Below, one piece after another: positions 18,175-26,436 of a stretch of DNA of 64,000 nt. The DNA comes from Streptomyces sp. HUAS MG91. Its GTDB lineage: Bacteria; Actinomycetota; Actinomycetes; Streptomycetales; Streptomycetaceae. Position 1 is the stretch's first letter, and the number at the start of each line of letters is the position of its first letter. Where the stretch lies: positions 1,550,001-1,614,000 of the forward strand of contig NZ_CP159534.1 in the NCBI RefSeq assembly GCF_040529335.1. Direction: 5' to 3'. Both the position numbers and the translations under genes were made by a program. Below the pieces are notes generated by a model. It made no database searches and had not been told where the DNA came from. It saw only the letters and a list, made by a program, of their open reading frames with translations.

Positions 18175-18834
18175 TCATGCCTCGGCCGGAGCCTCGGCGG
18201 GGGCCTCGGCCACGTCCTCGGAAGACTGCTCCTCGGCGGCGTTCTGCGACTTGCCGGGGTTGGCCTTCGCGTCGGCCTTGCGGGCGGCCTGCGCCTCGCG
18301 GGCCTCGGCCATGGCCTCGGTCTTCTTCTTGTGCGGGCCGAGAACCATGATCATGTTCCGGCCGTCCTGCTTCGGGTTCGACTCGACGAAACCGAGGTCC
18401 TCGACGTCGTTGGCAAGGCGCTGCAGCAGTCGGTAGCCGAGCTCCGGCCGGGACTGCTCACGACCACGGAACATGATCGTGATCTTGACCTTGTCACCCT
18501 GCTTGAGGAACCGGACGACGTGACCCTTCTTGGTGTCATAGTCGTGCGGGTCGATCTTCGGCCGGAGCTTCATCTCCTTGATGACCGTGTGCGCCTGGTT
18601 CTTGCGCGCCTCACGGGCCTTCATGGCCGACTCGTACTTGAACTTCCCGTAGTCCATGAGCTTGCAGACGGGCGGACGGGCGTTCGCCGCCACCTCGACC
18701 AGGTCGAGGTCGTACTCCTGAGCAAGCTCAAGGGCCTTGGCAAGCGGAACAATCCCGACCTGCTCGCCGCTGGGACCGACAAGTCGCACTTCGGGAACGC
18801 GAATCCGGTCGTTGATGCGGGGCTCGGCGCTGAT
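18175..18834 (-). CDS. infC: Translation initiation factor IF-3, apparent AUC start
   Basis: IF-3 of 219 residues: N-domain ([19 protein letters not shown]), linker, C-domain ([20 protein letters not shown]) and a Streptomyces-type acidic/Ala tail ([16 protein letters not shown]). It prevents premature subunit joining and proofreads the start codon. Homology begins at SAEPRIND and the codon just before it is ATC (18834-18832), with GAGGAGG four to five bases upstream. An in-frame GTG at 18858 would give eight extra residues, but those codons contain the Shine-Dalgarno itself. E. coli infC starts at AUU for autoregulation; I infer the same logic here. Confidence 0.95.
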   Translation of the reverse strand: MSAEPRINDRIRVPEVRLVGPSGEQVGIVPLAKALELAQEYDLDLVEVAANARPPVCKLMDYGKFKYESAMKAREARKNQAHTVIKEMKLRPKIDPHDYDTKKGHVVRFLKQGDKVKITIMFRGREQSRPELGYRLLQRLANDVEDLGFVESNPKQDGRNMIMVLGPHKKKTEAMAEAREAQAARKADAKANPGKSQNAAEEQSSEDVAEAPAEAPAEA

Positions 18835-18845
18835 GGATCCTCCTC
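18832..18845 (-). promoter_or_regulatory. infC: Shine-Dalgarno and non-canonical AUC start of infC
   Basis: GAGGAGGA (18845-18838) is the strongest possible Shine-Dalgarno and is directly followed by TCC and then ATC. No ATG, GTG or TTG lies in frame at the right distance. IF-3 discriminates against AUU/AUC starts, so high IF-3 would shut off its own synthesis. The spacing is direct observation; the autoregulation is by analogy with E. coli infC. Confidence 0.65.
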
Positions 18846-19196
18846 GGTAGCACCACACGACGGCCTGGCGGACCGCCGCGTAACGTCTGTTACGTAAGTA
18901 CCAACCGCGTCGAAGCACAAAAAATGCCCCGGACGGTACACACGGGGGGCTCCAAGAACTACCGGAGCACCGCCACGGTGAACCGCGGGGCGCGCTGTCG
19001 GACGGTTCCATCGTCCGTACGGAACGATGGGGACCGTCTGACCGGTGACCCGCCGCCCTCAACGGGCAGCCAGGTGGGAGATCGGAGCCTCCACTTGTGG
19101 GCCGGAGCACGCATGTGTCCGGCCGGTCGTTACACAAGGTTAGCAGCTCTTGGGGGGTGCGCCCAACCGAGTGGGCGGCGGCTTATCGTGGGGCCC
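18835..19196. other. 362-base divergent region between infC and DUF1844 gene
   Basis: No gene is supported here. For infC, TTGGGC (19166-19161) and TAACCT (19142-19137), 18 bp apart on the minus strand, are a plausible promoter and imply a leader of nearly 300 bases. Inside that leader is a terminator-like hairpin at 18919-18950. On the plus strand, TTATCG about 8 bases before the DUF1844 ATG could be a -10 for a leaderless transcript. Short frames exist in the leader, but none has a good ribosome binding site or recognisable product. Confidence 0.5.
18919..18950 (-). terminator. Terminator-like hairpin in the infC leader
   Basis: On the minus strand GCCCC (18950-18946) can pair with GGGGC (18930-18926) across a 15-base loop. 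This is followed by A and then six T residues (18924-18919), the only long T-run near any hairpin in the window. The stem is only five GC pairs, so it would be a weak or conditional terminator. Lying about 85 bases before the infC start, it could act as an attenuator. Confidence 0.4.
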
Positions 19197-19577
19197 ATGA
19201 GTGACGCCATCCCCGCAGCCCTTCCGGCTGATTCCCCCGAGTCCCCCGATTACGACGCGTTGACCCGCGACATCGCCGAGGTGCCCGCCGTCGAGGTCAT
19301 CGTGACGGTGGCGGTCAACCTGATGAGCGCCGCCGCGGTGAAGCTGGGCCTCACCGAGGAGGGCGACGCCCACAAGGACCTGGACGAGGCGCGCAAGCTC
19401 ATCCACGCCCTCGCCGGGCTGCTCGACGGCAGCGCGACCGAGATCTCGTCCTTCCACGCGGCGCCGCTGCGGGACGGTCTGAAGTCGCTGCAGCTGGCGT
19501 TCCGCGAGGCGTCGATCGTGCCGGACGAGCCCGGTCAGGGCCCCGGCGAGAAGTACACGGGCGCCGTCTACGGCTAG
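19197..19577 (+). CDS. DUF1844 domain-containing protein
   Basis: A 126-residue protein of the DUF1844 family, conserved in actinobacteria next to infC. After an acidic, Pro-rich N-terminus, the conserved helical core runs from about residue 25 to 90 (VPAVEVIVTVAVNLMSAAAVKLGL, then DLDEARKLIHALAGLLDG). The core is hydrophobic but not clearly membrane-spanning. The function is unknown. ATG 19197 has only a weak GGGG before it and may be leaderless. Confidence 0.85.
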   Translation: MSDAIPAALPADSPESPDYDALTRDIAEVPAVEVIVTVAVNLMSAAAVKLGLTEEGDAHKDLDEARKLIHALAGLLDGSATEISSFHAAPLRDGLKSLQLAFREASIVPDEPGQGPGEKYTGAVYG

Positions 19578-19585
19578 GCCGCGTC

Positions 19586-20323
19586 TCAGTCACGTACGTA
19601 CAAGGGCTCGCCCGCGAGGGACGCCCCGGCCGGCAGCAGTGCCAGGTCGAGGCCCCTCGTGAGGCGGGCCCTCAGTGTCTCGTCGGCGGCGATGGCGGCG
19701 GCCACCGCCCGCGCCGCGCTCTGTACGTCGGCGTCCGGGTCCAGGACCAGGGCGAGCGTGCCGTCCGCCTGGCCCGGGCCGAGGTGGGCGCGGGCCACCG
19801 CGGGCTGGGCCGCGACCGCCGCGCGCACCGCGTCCCGGACCGCCGGGTCGGCCAGTGGGTCCGCGGTCGTCCGGCCCTCGGCCAGCGCGTACAGGGCGGA
19901 GCCCGTCAGCTCGTAGGTCACCGGGCCCGCGAGGTCGAGGACGACGGTGTCGGCCTTCTCGTGGGCGGCTGCCTGGAGCGCCTGGTGCAGGGGGACGGCG
20001 ACGGGCCGGGCCTCGGGGTCCCACAGGGCCAGTGACGCGGTGGAGGTGAAGGCGGGGAGCGCGGTGCGGCTGCCCGCCTTCAGCGTCGGGACCGCCATGT
20101 CGCTGGTCTTCTCGCGGCGCAGGCCGTTCTCGTCCTCCTCGACCTCGCCGAGCACGGCGACGACGGGCACCAGGAGCCGGGCGCCCTTGAGGGCCTCCAG
20201 GACCGGGCCGTGCGCGGTCCTGTCCTTCGACCAGGCGGCCAGCGCCTCGGCCAGGCGCGGGTCGGCCGAGCCGTCGTCGTCGGAGAAGCCGGGGTCGGGA
20301 ATGTTCTTGTTCGCCACGTTCAC
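19586..20323 (-). CDS. SseB family protein
   Basis: A 245-residue protein with an SseB N-terminal domain (about 15-125: ALAAWSKDRTAHGPVLEALKGARLLVPVV, FTSTASLALW, VPLHQALQAA) and an Ala-rich C-terminal domain of similar build. SseB proteins were named for enhanced serine sensitivity, but the biochemical role is unknown. No signal peptide is seen. It converges on the DUF1844 gene with an 8-base gap. Confidence 0.85.
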   Translation of the reverse strand: MNVANKNIPDPGFSDDDGSADPRLAEALAAWSKDRTAHGPVLEALKGARLLVPVVAVLGEVEEDENGLRREKTSDMAVPTLKAGSRTALPAFTSTASLALWDPEARPVAVPLHQALQAAAHEKADTVVLDLAGPVTYELTGSALYALAEGRTTADPLADPAVRDAVRAAVAAQPAVARAHLGPGQADGTLALVLDPDADVQSAARAVAAAIAADETLRARLTRGLDLALLPAGASLAGEPLYVRD

Positions 20324-20413
20324 CGACCCTACCGAGGACGCGGCCCCGGGTTCTCAGCGGACCCTGGGCCGGGCCTCATGGTCCCCACAGGAGCGCGGCC
20401 GAGCATCGGCCCC

Positions 20414-21319
20414 ATGTCTCCCGCTTCCCGCCGCAGGCCCCTGCTGCACACGGCCGTCGCCTCCGCGGTGCTCCTGAGCGGCAGCGCCGCCACTACGGTC
20501 TACGTGAAGGCGCAGGCGCACGACGCGACCGCGCCGGTGTCGCAGACGTCCGCCGCCGAAGGAGGCTCCCCTGTGCCGTCGCCCTCGCCCTCCGTCGACC
20601 GGGACGCCCGGCTCGCCGAGGCCCTCGACGGGCTGGAGGGGTCCTACTCCGTCGCCGTCCTCGACGCGGCGGCCGGCACCTCGGCCGCGTACGCCACCGA
20701 CGCCGGAGCGACGTACGACACCGCGAGCATCGTGAAGGTCGACGTGCTGGCCGCGCTGCTGCTCCGGGCGCAGGACGACGGCCGGCCGCTGACCGCCCAG
20801 GAGCGGGCCCACGCGGCCGCGATGATCCGGAGCAGCGACAACTCCGCGACCACCGCGCTGTGGGACACGATCGGCGGTGCGGACGGGCTCGACGCCGCCA
20901 ACGAACGGTTCGGGCTGACCGGGACCACCGGCGGCGCCGGGCCGCTGTGGGGGCTGACCCAGACCACGGCGGCCGATCAACTGGTGCTGCTCCAGCAGGT
21001 GTTCGGCACCGACGGCGACTCCGTGCTGGACGCGGACGCACGCGCGTACGTCCAGGGGCTGATGGAGAACGTCGAGTCCGATCAGCGGTGGGGCGTCTCG
21101 GCGGCGGGCGGTGACGGGCTCGCGCTGAAGAACGGGTGGCTGCGGCGGAGCACCACGGAGCTGTGGGACATCAACAGCGTCGGGCGGGTGACCGTCGGCG
21201 GGAGGCGGTACCTGATCGCCGTGGTCTCCGCGGGGAACGCCACCAAGGACGCCGGGATCGCGCTCGTGGAGGCCGTGGCGAGGGCCGCGGTGCCGGTGCT
21301 CAGCGGCGACGACGCGTGA
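20414..21319 (+). CDS. Secreted class A beta-lactamase-like serine hydrolase
   Basis: A 301-residue exported protein with a signal-anchor-like N-terminus (RRRP followed by hydrophobic residues 10-30) and a Ser/Pro-rich linker (about 42-60). The penicillin-binding fold motifs are SIVK (105-108, catalytic Ser and Lys), SDN (141-143) and KNG (239-241) in place of KTG/KSG. I see no clear Glu166-type deacylation motif, so it may be a D,D-peptidase-like or related hydrolase rather than a true beta-lactamase. ATG 20414 is chosen because the signal sequence follows it. It overlaps the convergent protease gene by 20 bases. Confidence 0.85.
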   Translation: MSPASRRRPLLHTAVASAVLLSGSAATTVYVKAQAHDATAPVSQTSAAEGGSPVPSPSPSVDRDARLAEALDGLEGSYSVAVLDAAAGTSAAYATDAGATYDTASIVKVDVLAALLLRAQDDGRPLTAQERAHAAAMIRSSDNSATTALWDTIGGADGLDAANERFGLTGTTGGAGPLWGLTQTTAADQLVLLQQVFGTDGDSVLDADARAYVQGLMENVESDQRWGVSAAGGDGLALKNGWLRRSTTELWDINSVGRVTVGGRRYLIAVVSAGNATKDAGIALVEAVARAAVPVLSGDDA

Positions 21320-22463
21320 GGCGGTGGCTGCGCCACAGGTAGACCGCGGCGCCCAGCAGCACGACGCCGAGGCCGCCCGCGACCAGGCCCACCCAGGTGG
21401 CCTGGCCGGTGTCGTCGGGGTCGGCGGGGCCCGTGCCGAAGTACTGCTTGCCGTACGCGGCCGACGCGAGACCCTCGGGCTTCAGCTTCCGCGCCGCGGT
21501 GATGGCCGCCGCCGGGTCGATCATGCCGAAGCCGCGCGAGTCGTCGCGGCCGCCGGAGGGCGGGTCCTGGGCGGTGTCCTCGACGAGCTTCTTGATCTGG
21601 GCCGGGCTCAGGCCGGGGTGCGCGGCGCGGATCAGCGCGACGGCGCCGGAAACGAACGCCGACGCGGCGCTGGTGCCCCAGGCCGCGTAGTACTTGCGGT
21701 CGGGGTCGGGGGTGACGATGCCGCGGCCGGGCGCGGCGACCGTGGCGTACCAGCGGCGGGTGGAGAACGAGGCGCGCGAGCCGGTCGAGTCGACGGCCGT
21801 GGCGGAGATGACGCCGGGGTAGGCGGCCGGGTAGGAGATGTGGTCGCCCTTCTCGCCGCCGTTGCCCGCGGAGGCGACGACGGAGACGCCCTTCCTCAGC
21901 GCGTACTGGATGGCGTTGTCCTCGCCGGCCTCCGCGTGGGCGGTGGACGAGTCGTCGCCGAGCGAGAGGTTGATGACGTCGGCGCCGTGGTCGGCGGCCC
22001 AGCGGATGCCGTCGGCCAGCGCGTCGCCGCGGCTCTCGCGGGCCTTGGCGCGGGACGGGTCGCCGTCCTCCAGGATCACGCGGACCGGCAGGATCGTGGC
22101 CTCGGGCGCCACGCCCATGACCCCGTCGTCCTGGTCCTTGCCGTGGCCGTGTCCCGCGATGACACCGGCGATGGCGGTGCCGTGGCGGGCCCAGGGTCGG
22201 TCACCGCGCTGCGCGCCGAAGCCGATGAGGTCCTTGCCGGCGGCGACGTTGCCCTTGAGGTCCGGGTGCTGGTCGTCGACGCCGGTGTCCAGGACGGCGA
22301 CGGTGATGCCCTTGCCCTTGGTGGTGCGCCACACCTCCTGGGTGTGCAGGGCGTTCAGGCCCCATTGCTGGGCGCGGACGGAGTCGGCGTGCGCGGCGGT
22401 GGCGGGGACCAGGGCGAGGGCCGCCGCCGTGGTGAGGGCGGCGAGGGTGCGGCGGCGGTTCAT
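21300..22463 (-). CDS. mycP: Mycosin-like S8 serine protease, membrane-anchored
   Basis: A 387-residue subtilase with signal peptide (about 1-26, cleavage near AHA), a peptidase S8 domain, and a C-terminal transmembrane helix (about 355-375) ending in Arg residues. The catalytic triad is visible: Asp in AVLDTGVDDQHPD, His in RHGTAIAGVIAG, Ser in WGTSAASAFVSG; SAGNGGEKG holds the oxyanion Asn. This layout is that of type VII secretion mycosins, which process or support the translocon on the outer face of the membrane. The start ATG overlaps the TGA of the upstream partner gene. No EccC or WXG100 gene is present in the window. Confidence 0.88.
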   Translation of the reverse strand: MNRRRTLAALTTAAALALVPATAAHADSVRAQQWGLNALHTQEVWRTTKGKGITVAVLDTGVDDQHPDLKGNVAAGKDLIGFGAQRGDRPWARHGTAIAGVIAGHGHGKDQDDGVMGVAPEATILPVRVILEDGDPSRAKARESRGDALADGIRWAADHGADVINLSLGDDSSTAHAEAGEDNAIQYALRKGVSVVASAGNGGEKGDHISYPAAYPGVISATAVDSTGSRASFSTRRWYATVAAPGRGIVTPDPDRKYYAAWGTSAASAFVSGAVALIRAAHPGLSPAQIKKLVEDTAQDPPSGGRDDSRGFGMIDPAAAITAARKLKPEGLASAAYGKQYFGTGPADPDDTGQATWVGLVAGGLGVVLLGAAVYLWRSHRLTRRRR

Positions 22464-23734
22464 GACGGCTGCTCCGTGGACTGCTTCTGGACCGCTTTGC
22501 GCAGGCCGCGTTCTATCCGGTCGGCGATGCCCTGCGCCTCGTTGCCCAGACCCGCCTGGGCGGGGGCCGTGGTGGAGCCCGCCTTCATGGCCTCGGCGGC
22601 GGGCTGCGGTTCGGAGACGGTGCGGCCGTCGGCGAAGCCGGAGACCGCGTAGACCACGACCGGGGCGTCGGTCAGCACGTTGAGGGTCCAGGAGGCGCGC
22701 TGGGCGTCGCCGAAGTCCGCGGCGGCGGTGCCCTGGGCGGGGTACGGGCGCGGCATGAGGTCGGCGCGGCGGTCGAGGCCCTGCTCGGTGAAGCGGGTGC
22801 GCAGCGCCTGGGTCGCCTCCTGGTCGGCCTTGGTGAACAGCAGGCCGACGGTGGTGACGTTGCTCTGGGTGGCGTCCGTGTACGTGGCGCGCAGCAGCCG
22901 TAGACAGCCGACGGAGCTCAGCGCCTTGTGCAGGAGCGGGTCGAAGGCCTTGGCGCAGGTGGTGTCGGGGGCCACGGCGATCCGCGTCCAGGTGCGGTCG
23001 GCTCCGCCGGGACCCGCGCCCTCGCCCTTCAGGGTGCGCGGGAAGAGCTGATCGACGGGGATGCTGTGCCACAGCTCGCCCGCCCGGGTGTAGGCGCTGT
23101 GCGCGGAGAGGGTGCCGTCGCCGTCCTCGCCGGTGAGCAGCGAGCCGGTGGCGGCGCCGCCGATGAGGCCGAGGCCGAGCACCAGGCAGGCCGCGGCCGC
23201 GGCGACGCGCGGGGCGAGGCGGGCGCCGATGGGGCGCAGCCTGGTGGTGCGGTCGTCGTAGTGCTCGGGGGGCGCGAACCGGACGAAGGGCCTGCCGGCC
23301 GTGCCCGGTACGGGGGTGAGGTCGACGCTGCCGATGGGTCTGCGCGGGGGCGCCGCCGGCGGGGGCACGGGGGGCCGCGGGGGTGCGGGTGGGACCGGGC
23401 GCAGGCGGGTGGTCGTCTCGGTGATCAGGGCGGCCGGGATCTCCGGGGGGAGGGGGCCCGGGTGCGGGGGCGCGCCGCTGGGGGTGCGGTGGGTGGGAGC
23501 GGGTACGGGTGCGTTGTGGCTGGTCGCGCCGTTCCCCGCGCCCCTGGCGGGGCTCGCCGCGCCGGGCGGGGGTGTGTCCGGGAAGCGGGCCGACGGGATC
23601 GGTGGAGGGGGCGGCGGCAACGGGGGGACCTCGGGCGGGAGTTCGGCCCCGGCGGCCTGCGCGGGGCGTGGTGGAACCTCGGGGCGCGGTGGCACTGAGG
23701 GGCGCGGAGGGACGCGTCCGGCTTCCGTACTCAT
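22460..23734 (-). CDS. Proline-rich single-pass membrane protein
   Basis: A 424-residue protein with an extremely Pro-rich cytoplasmic N-terminus (about 1-175, many PPRP and PPPP runs), one transmembrane helix (about 178-200) and an extracytoplasmic domain of about 225 residues. I do not recognise the extracellular domain; it contains two Cys (CAKAF and CLRLL segments) that may form a disulfide. It is translationally coupled to the mycosin-like protease, so it is probably its partner or substrate receptor at the membrane. This is inferred from the overlap only. Confidence 0.8.
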   Translation of the reverse strand: MSTEAGRVPPRPSVPPRPEVPPRPAQAAGAELPPEVPPLPPPPPPIPSARFPDTPPPGAASPARGAGNGATSHNAPVPAPTHRTPSGAPPHPGPLPPEIPAALITETTTRLRPVPPAPPRPPVPPPAAPPRRPIGSVDLTPVPGTAGRPFVRFAPPEHYDDRTTRLRPIGARLAPRVAAAAACLVLGLGLIGGAATGSLLTGEDGDGTLSAHSAYTRAGELWHSIPVDQLFPRTLKGEGAGPGGADRTWTRIAVAPDTTCAKAFDPLLHKALSSVGCLRLLRATYTDATQSNVTTVGLLFTKADQEATQALRTRFTEQGLDRRADLMPRPYPAQGTAAADFGDAQRASWTLNVLTDAPVVVYAVSGFADGRTVSEPQPAAEAMKAGSTTAPAQAGLGNEAQGIADRIERGLRKAVQKQSTEQPS

Positions 23735-23873
23735 GCCTCCCCGTTTCCTCAGCCTGCGTGCGCGTCACTCTAACGGGCGGAACCGGGGACGGCAGGACGC
23801 AGTCGGCACACCCGGCCGATCTGCCCGGAACATCCCCCTACCCTGCGGTAATCGAGTCTGGCAGGCTTCGGAC

Positions 23874-25076
23874 ATGACACCCCGTGCAGCCGACCGCGCC
23901 CGCTTCGACCGGGCCACCGCCCACCTCGACGCCCCCGTGGCGATCGTCGACCTGGACGCCTTCGACGCGAACGCAGCCGATCTGGTGCGGCGCGCGGCGG
24001 GCAAGCCGATCCGGGTGGCCAGCAAGTCCGTGCGCTGCCGCGCCCTGCTCGAACGGGTGCTGGCGCGCGAGGGGTTCGCCGGCATCATGTCGTTCACGCT
24101 GGCCGAGTCGGTGTGGCTGGCGCGGTCGGGCTTCGAGGACGTGCTGCTCGCCTATCCGTCGGCGGACCGCGCCGGGTTCGCGGAGCTGGCGCACGACCCG
24201 AAGCTGGCCGCCGCGGTGACCGTGATGATCGACGATCCCGCGCAGCTGCGGCTGATCGACGAGGCGCGGGACGGCGGCCGCGAGGAGATCCGGGTCTGCC
24301 TCGAACTGGACACGTCGCTCCGGGCGCTGGGCGGCCGGGTGCGGATCGGCGCCCTGCGCTCACCGCTGCGCACGCCGTCCCAACTCGCCGATCTGGCCCG
24401 GGTCGTGGCCCGGCGGCCGGGGTTCCGGCTGGTGGGGATCATGGCGTACGAGGGTCATGTGGCCGGGGTCGGCGACTCGGTGGCGGGGCGGCCGGTGCGG
24501 TCCCGGGCCATCCGGCTGATGCAGCGGGCGGCGCGGCGGGAGCTGGCGGCGCGGCGCGACGCGGTGGTGCGCGCGGTGCGGGCGGTGGCGCCGGACCTGG
24601 AATTCGTCAACGGCGGCGGCACGGGCAGTGTGCAGCACACGGCGGCCGAGGACGCCGTCACCGAGATCGCGGCGGGTTCGGGGCTGTACGTGCCGCGGCT
24701 CTTCGACAACTACACGTCGTTCAGCGGGCGTCCGGCCGCGCTGTTCGCCCAGCCGGTGGTGCGCAGGCCCGGGGTCGGTGTGGTCACCGTGCTCGGCGGC
24801 GGCTATCCGGCGTCGGGCGCGGCGGGCCCGGACCGGCTGCCGGTGCCGTATCTGCCGGAGGGGCTGCGCTACGACGGCCAGGAGGGGCCGGGCGAGGTGC
24901 AGACGCCGCTGCTCGGTTCCGCCGCCGACGATCTGCTGATCGGCGACAAGGTGTGGTTCCGGCACGCGAAGGCCGGGGAGCTGTGCGAGCGGTTCGAGGT
25001 GCTGCACCTGGTGTCCGGGGACACCGTGACGGAGACGGTGCCGACGTACCGCGGTGAGGGCTACACGTTCCTGTGA
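23874..25076 (+). CDS. PLP-dependent amino acid deaminase/aldolase (type III barrel)
   Basis: A 400-residue enzyme of the alanine racemase-N/D-threonine aldolase-like fold. The barrel begins with APVAIVDLDAFDANAADLVRRA, and the PLP lysine is in the motif RVASKSVRCRALL (about residue 45). The C-terminal beta domain contains TVLGGGYPASGAAGPD and WFRHAKAGELCERF, with a His pair typical of metal-dependent members. It probably deaminates or cleaves a hydroxy amino acid; the substrate is unknown. ATG 23874 begins just before the conserved domain. It is monocistronic. Confidence 0.85.
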   Translation: MTPRAADRARFDRATAHLDAPVAIVDLDAFDANAADLVRRAAGKPIRVASKSVRCRALLERVLAREGFAGIMSFTLAESVWLARSGFEDVLLAYPSADRAGFAELAHDPKLAAAVTVMIDDPAQLRLIDEARDGGREEIRVCLELDTSLRALGGRVRIGALRSPLRTPSQLADLARVVARRPGFRLVGIMAYEGHVAGVGDSVAGRPVRSRAIRLMQRAARRELAARRDAVVRAVRAVAPDLEFVNGGGTGSVQHTAAEDAVTEIAAGSGLYVPRLFDNYTSFSGRPAALFAQPVVRRPGVGVVTVLGGGYPASGAAGPDRLPVPYLPEGLRYDGQEGPGEVQTPLLGSAADDLLIGDKVWFRHAKAGELCERFEVLHLVSGDTVTETVPTYRGEGYTFL

Positions 25077-25081
25077 GCGGT

Positions 25082-25111
25082 CGGGGCCGCGGCGCACCGG
25101 CCGCGGCCCCG
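25082..25111. terminator. Bidirectional terminator
   Basis: An 11-bp GC stem (25082-25092 with 25101-25111) and an 8-base loop lie between two convergent genes, 5 bases after one stop and 8 bases after the other. Confidence 0.75.
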
Positions 25112-25119
25112 GGGACGCC

Positions 25120-26403
25120 CTAGGAGACGGTGTCCGCCTGGTCCGGCACGATCGAGCCGTCGTCGCGCAGGAGCGGGCCGAAGCCGCCCTCCGGCTTGTT
25201 GTACGCGGCCGTCGAGCACGGGTACGTGCCGGCCTTCGGCGGCAGCGGCTCGATGAACATGGGGTTGGCGACCCAGCGTCCGTCGGCGTTGTCGTAGGCC
25301 CGGCACATGATCTCGTTCTTGTTCCGGTTGAGCACGAGGTGGGCGCCGGTGGCGTCGCCGACGAAGGTCACGTCGGTGTCGGCGTCACCGCCGCCGAGGG
25401 CGATGCGCTTGCCCCGACTCTGCTTCTCCCAGGCGGCCTTGCCCTTGATCCCGTAGATGTCCTGGTTGATCCAGCAGCGCTTGCCGTCGATGTACGGGAT
25501 GGCCTCGCCCTGGGTGCGGCCGGTGCCGCCGCAGCCCTCGTTGTACGGGGTGATGCGGCCCTTGCGGTCGAGCACCGAGCGGATGGCGATGGTGTGTTCG
25601 CGGTCGATGCCGACGCCCCGTGACCACACCTCGGTGACCGGCTCGGAACCGGCGGACACGATGTAGACGTCGAAGCCGGCCTTCTGGAGCGTACGGATGA
25701 GGTCGCGCTGCTGGTCGTAGTAGCGGACGTAGCCGGGAATGGTGTGCGTGCCCAGCTTCTGGGTCGCGCCGACGGGCGCGGCGAGGGCCTCCTTGCGGGC
25801 GGCGGCCGCGTACGACTCCAACTCGGGCACCGTGTGACCGGCGAACAGCTGGGGCACCCAGGCGTACTGGGGCACCGTCCAGCGGTGGTTCCAGTCGCCC
25901 GCGAAGGCCGCGGCGCCGCTCATGGTCCTGCCGGACTCGCGGATGTTGAAGATCTCGTCCGTGCAGTCGGTGTCCTTGGACGTGGGCAGGGGCGAGCCCA
26001 CGGGGACGGCGGTGCCGCAGGCGGCGGTGAGCGCCTTGTCGGCGTCGTCGGTCAGCCACTTGCTGGTCTTCTTCCAGCTCGCGGGGCGCAGGATCTTGTC
26101 GTGCTTGAGGGACCAGGCGATGGTGGCGTCGGTGACGTCGTTCTTGGAGACGGTGTTGTCCCAGTCGAACGCGGCGACCGGGCGGGGGCCGTGGTGGCCC
26201 GCGCAGGTGCCGCGTTCGTCGATCATTTTCTGGAGTCGGGCCCGGTTCTGGCCGTACCACGGCAGCTTCTTCGAGAGCTGCGGGCAGGAGCGGCCCGACG
26301 GGGTGGGAGCGGACGTGGCGGCGGCCGCAGGAGAGACGAGAGCCGTGGCCACCAGGGCGGTGACCACGGCCGAAGTCCACGCGGAAACATTTCTGTTACG
26401 CAT
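25120..26403 (-). CDS. Secreted HAD phosphatase, PchP-like
   Basis: A 427-residue exported protein with a clear Sec signal (about 1-29, ending SPAAA). It is a haloacid-dehalogenase-fold phosphatase: motif I FDWDNTVSKND (about 79-89), motif II VSAGSEPVTEVW and motif IV GGGDADTDVTFVGD. Several Cys residues fit an extracellular protein. The build recalls phosphorylcholine phosphatase (PchP), which also accepts phosphoethanolamine. The gene lies only 33 bases after the SDR gene on the same strand, as the last member of a run that begins with the glnA4-like gene. Its own ribosome binding site is weak. Confidence 0.85.
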   Translation of the reverse strand: MRNRNVSAWTSAVVTALVATALVSPAAAATSAPTPSGRSCPQLSKKLPWYGQNRARLQKMIDERGTCAGHHGPRPVAAFDWDNTVSKNDVTDATIAWSLKHDKILRPASWKKTSKWLTDDADKALTAACGTAVPVGSPLPTSKDTDCTDEIFNIRESGRTMSGAAAFAGDWNHRWTVPQYAWVPQLFAGHTVPELESYAAAARKEALAAPVGATQKLGTHTIPGYVRYYDQQRDLIRTLQKAGFDVYIVSAGSEPVTEVWSRGVGIDREHTIAIRSVLDRKGRITPYNEGCGGTGRTQGEAIPYIDGKRCWINQDIYGIKGKAAWEKQSRGKRIALGGGDADTDVTFVGDATGAHLVLNRNKNEIMCRAYDNADGRWVANPMFIEPLPPKAGTYPCSTAAYNKPEGGFGPLLRDDGSIVPDQADTVS

Positions 26404-26436
26404 GCCCGGTGACCGTACACCTACCTGGCGGGTCCC

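Noticed and set aside
18175..19137. Longer form of IF-3 starting near 19137
   Set aside because: The added residues include the Shine-Dalgarno and leader and have no IF-3 homology.
21300..23768. A fused 822-codon protease frame covering the partner gene
   Set aside because: The upstream half is the out-of-frame shadow of the proline-rich membrane protein; the signal peptide starts at 22463.
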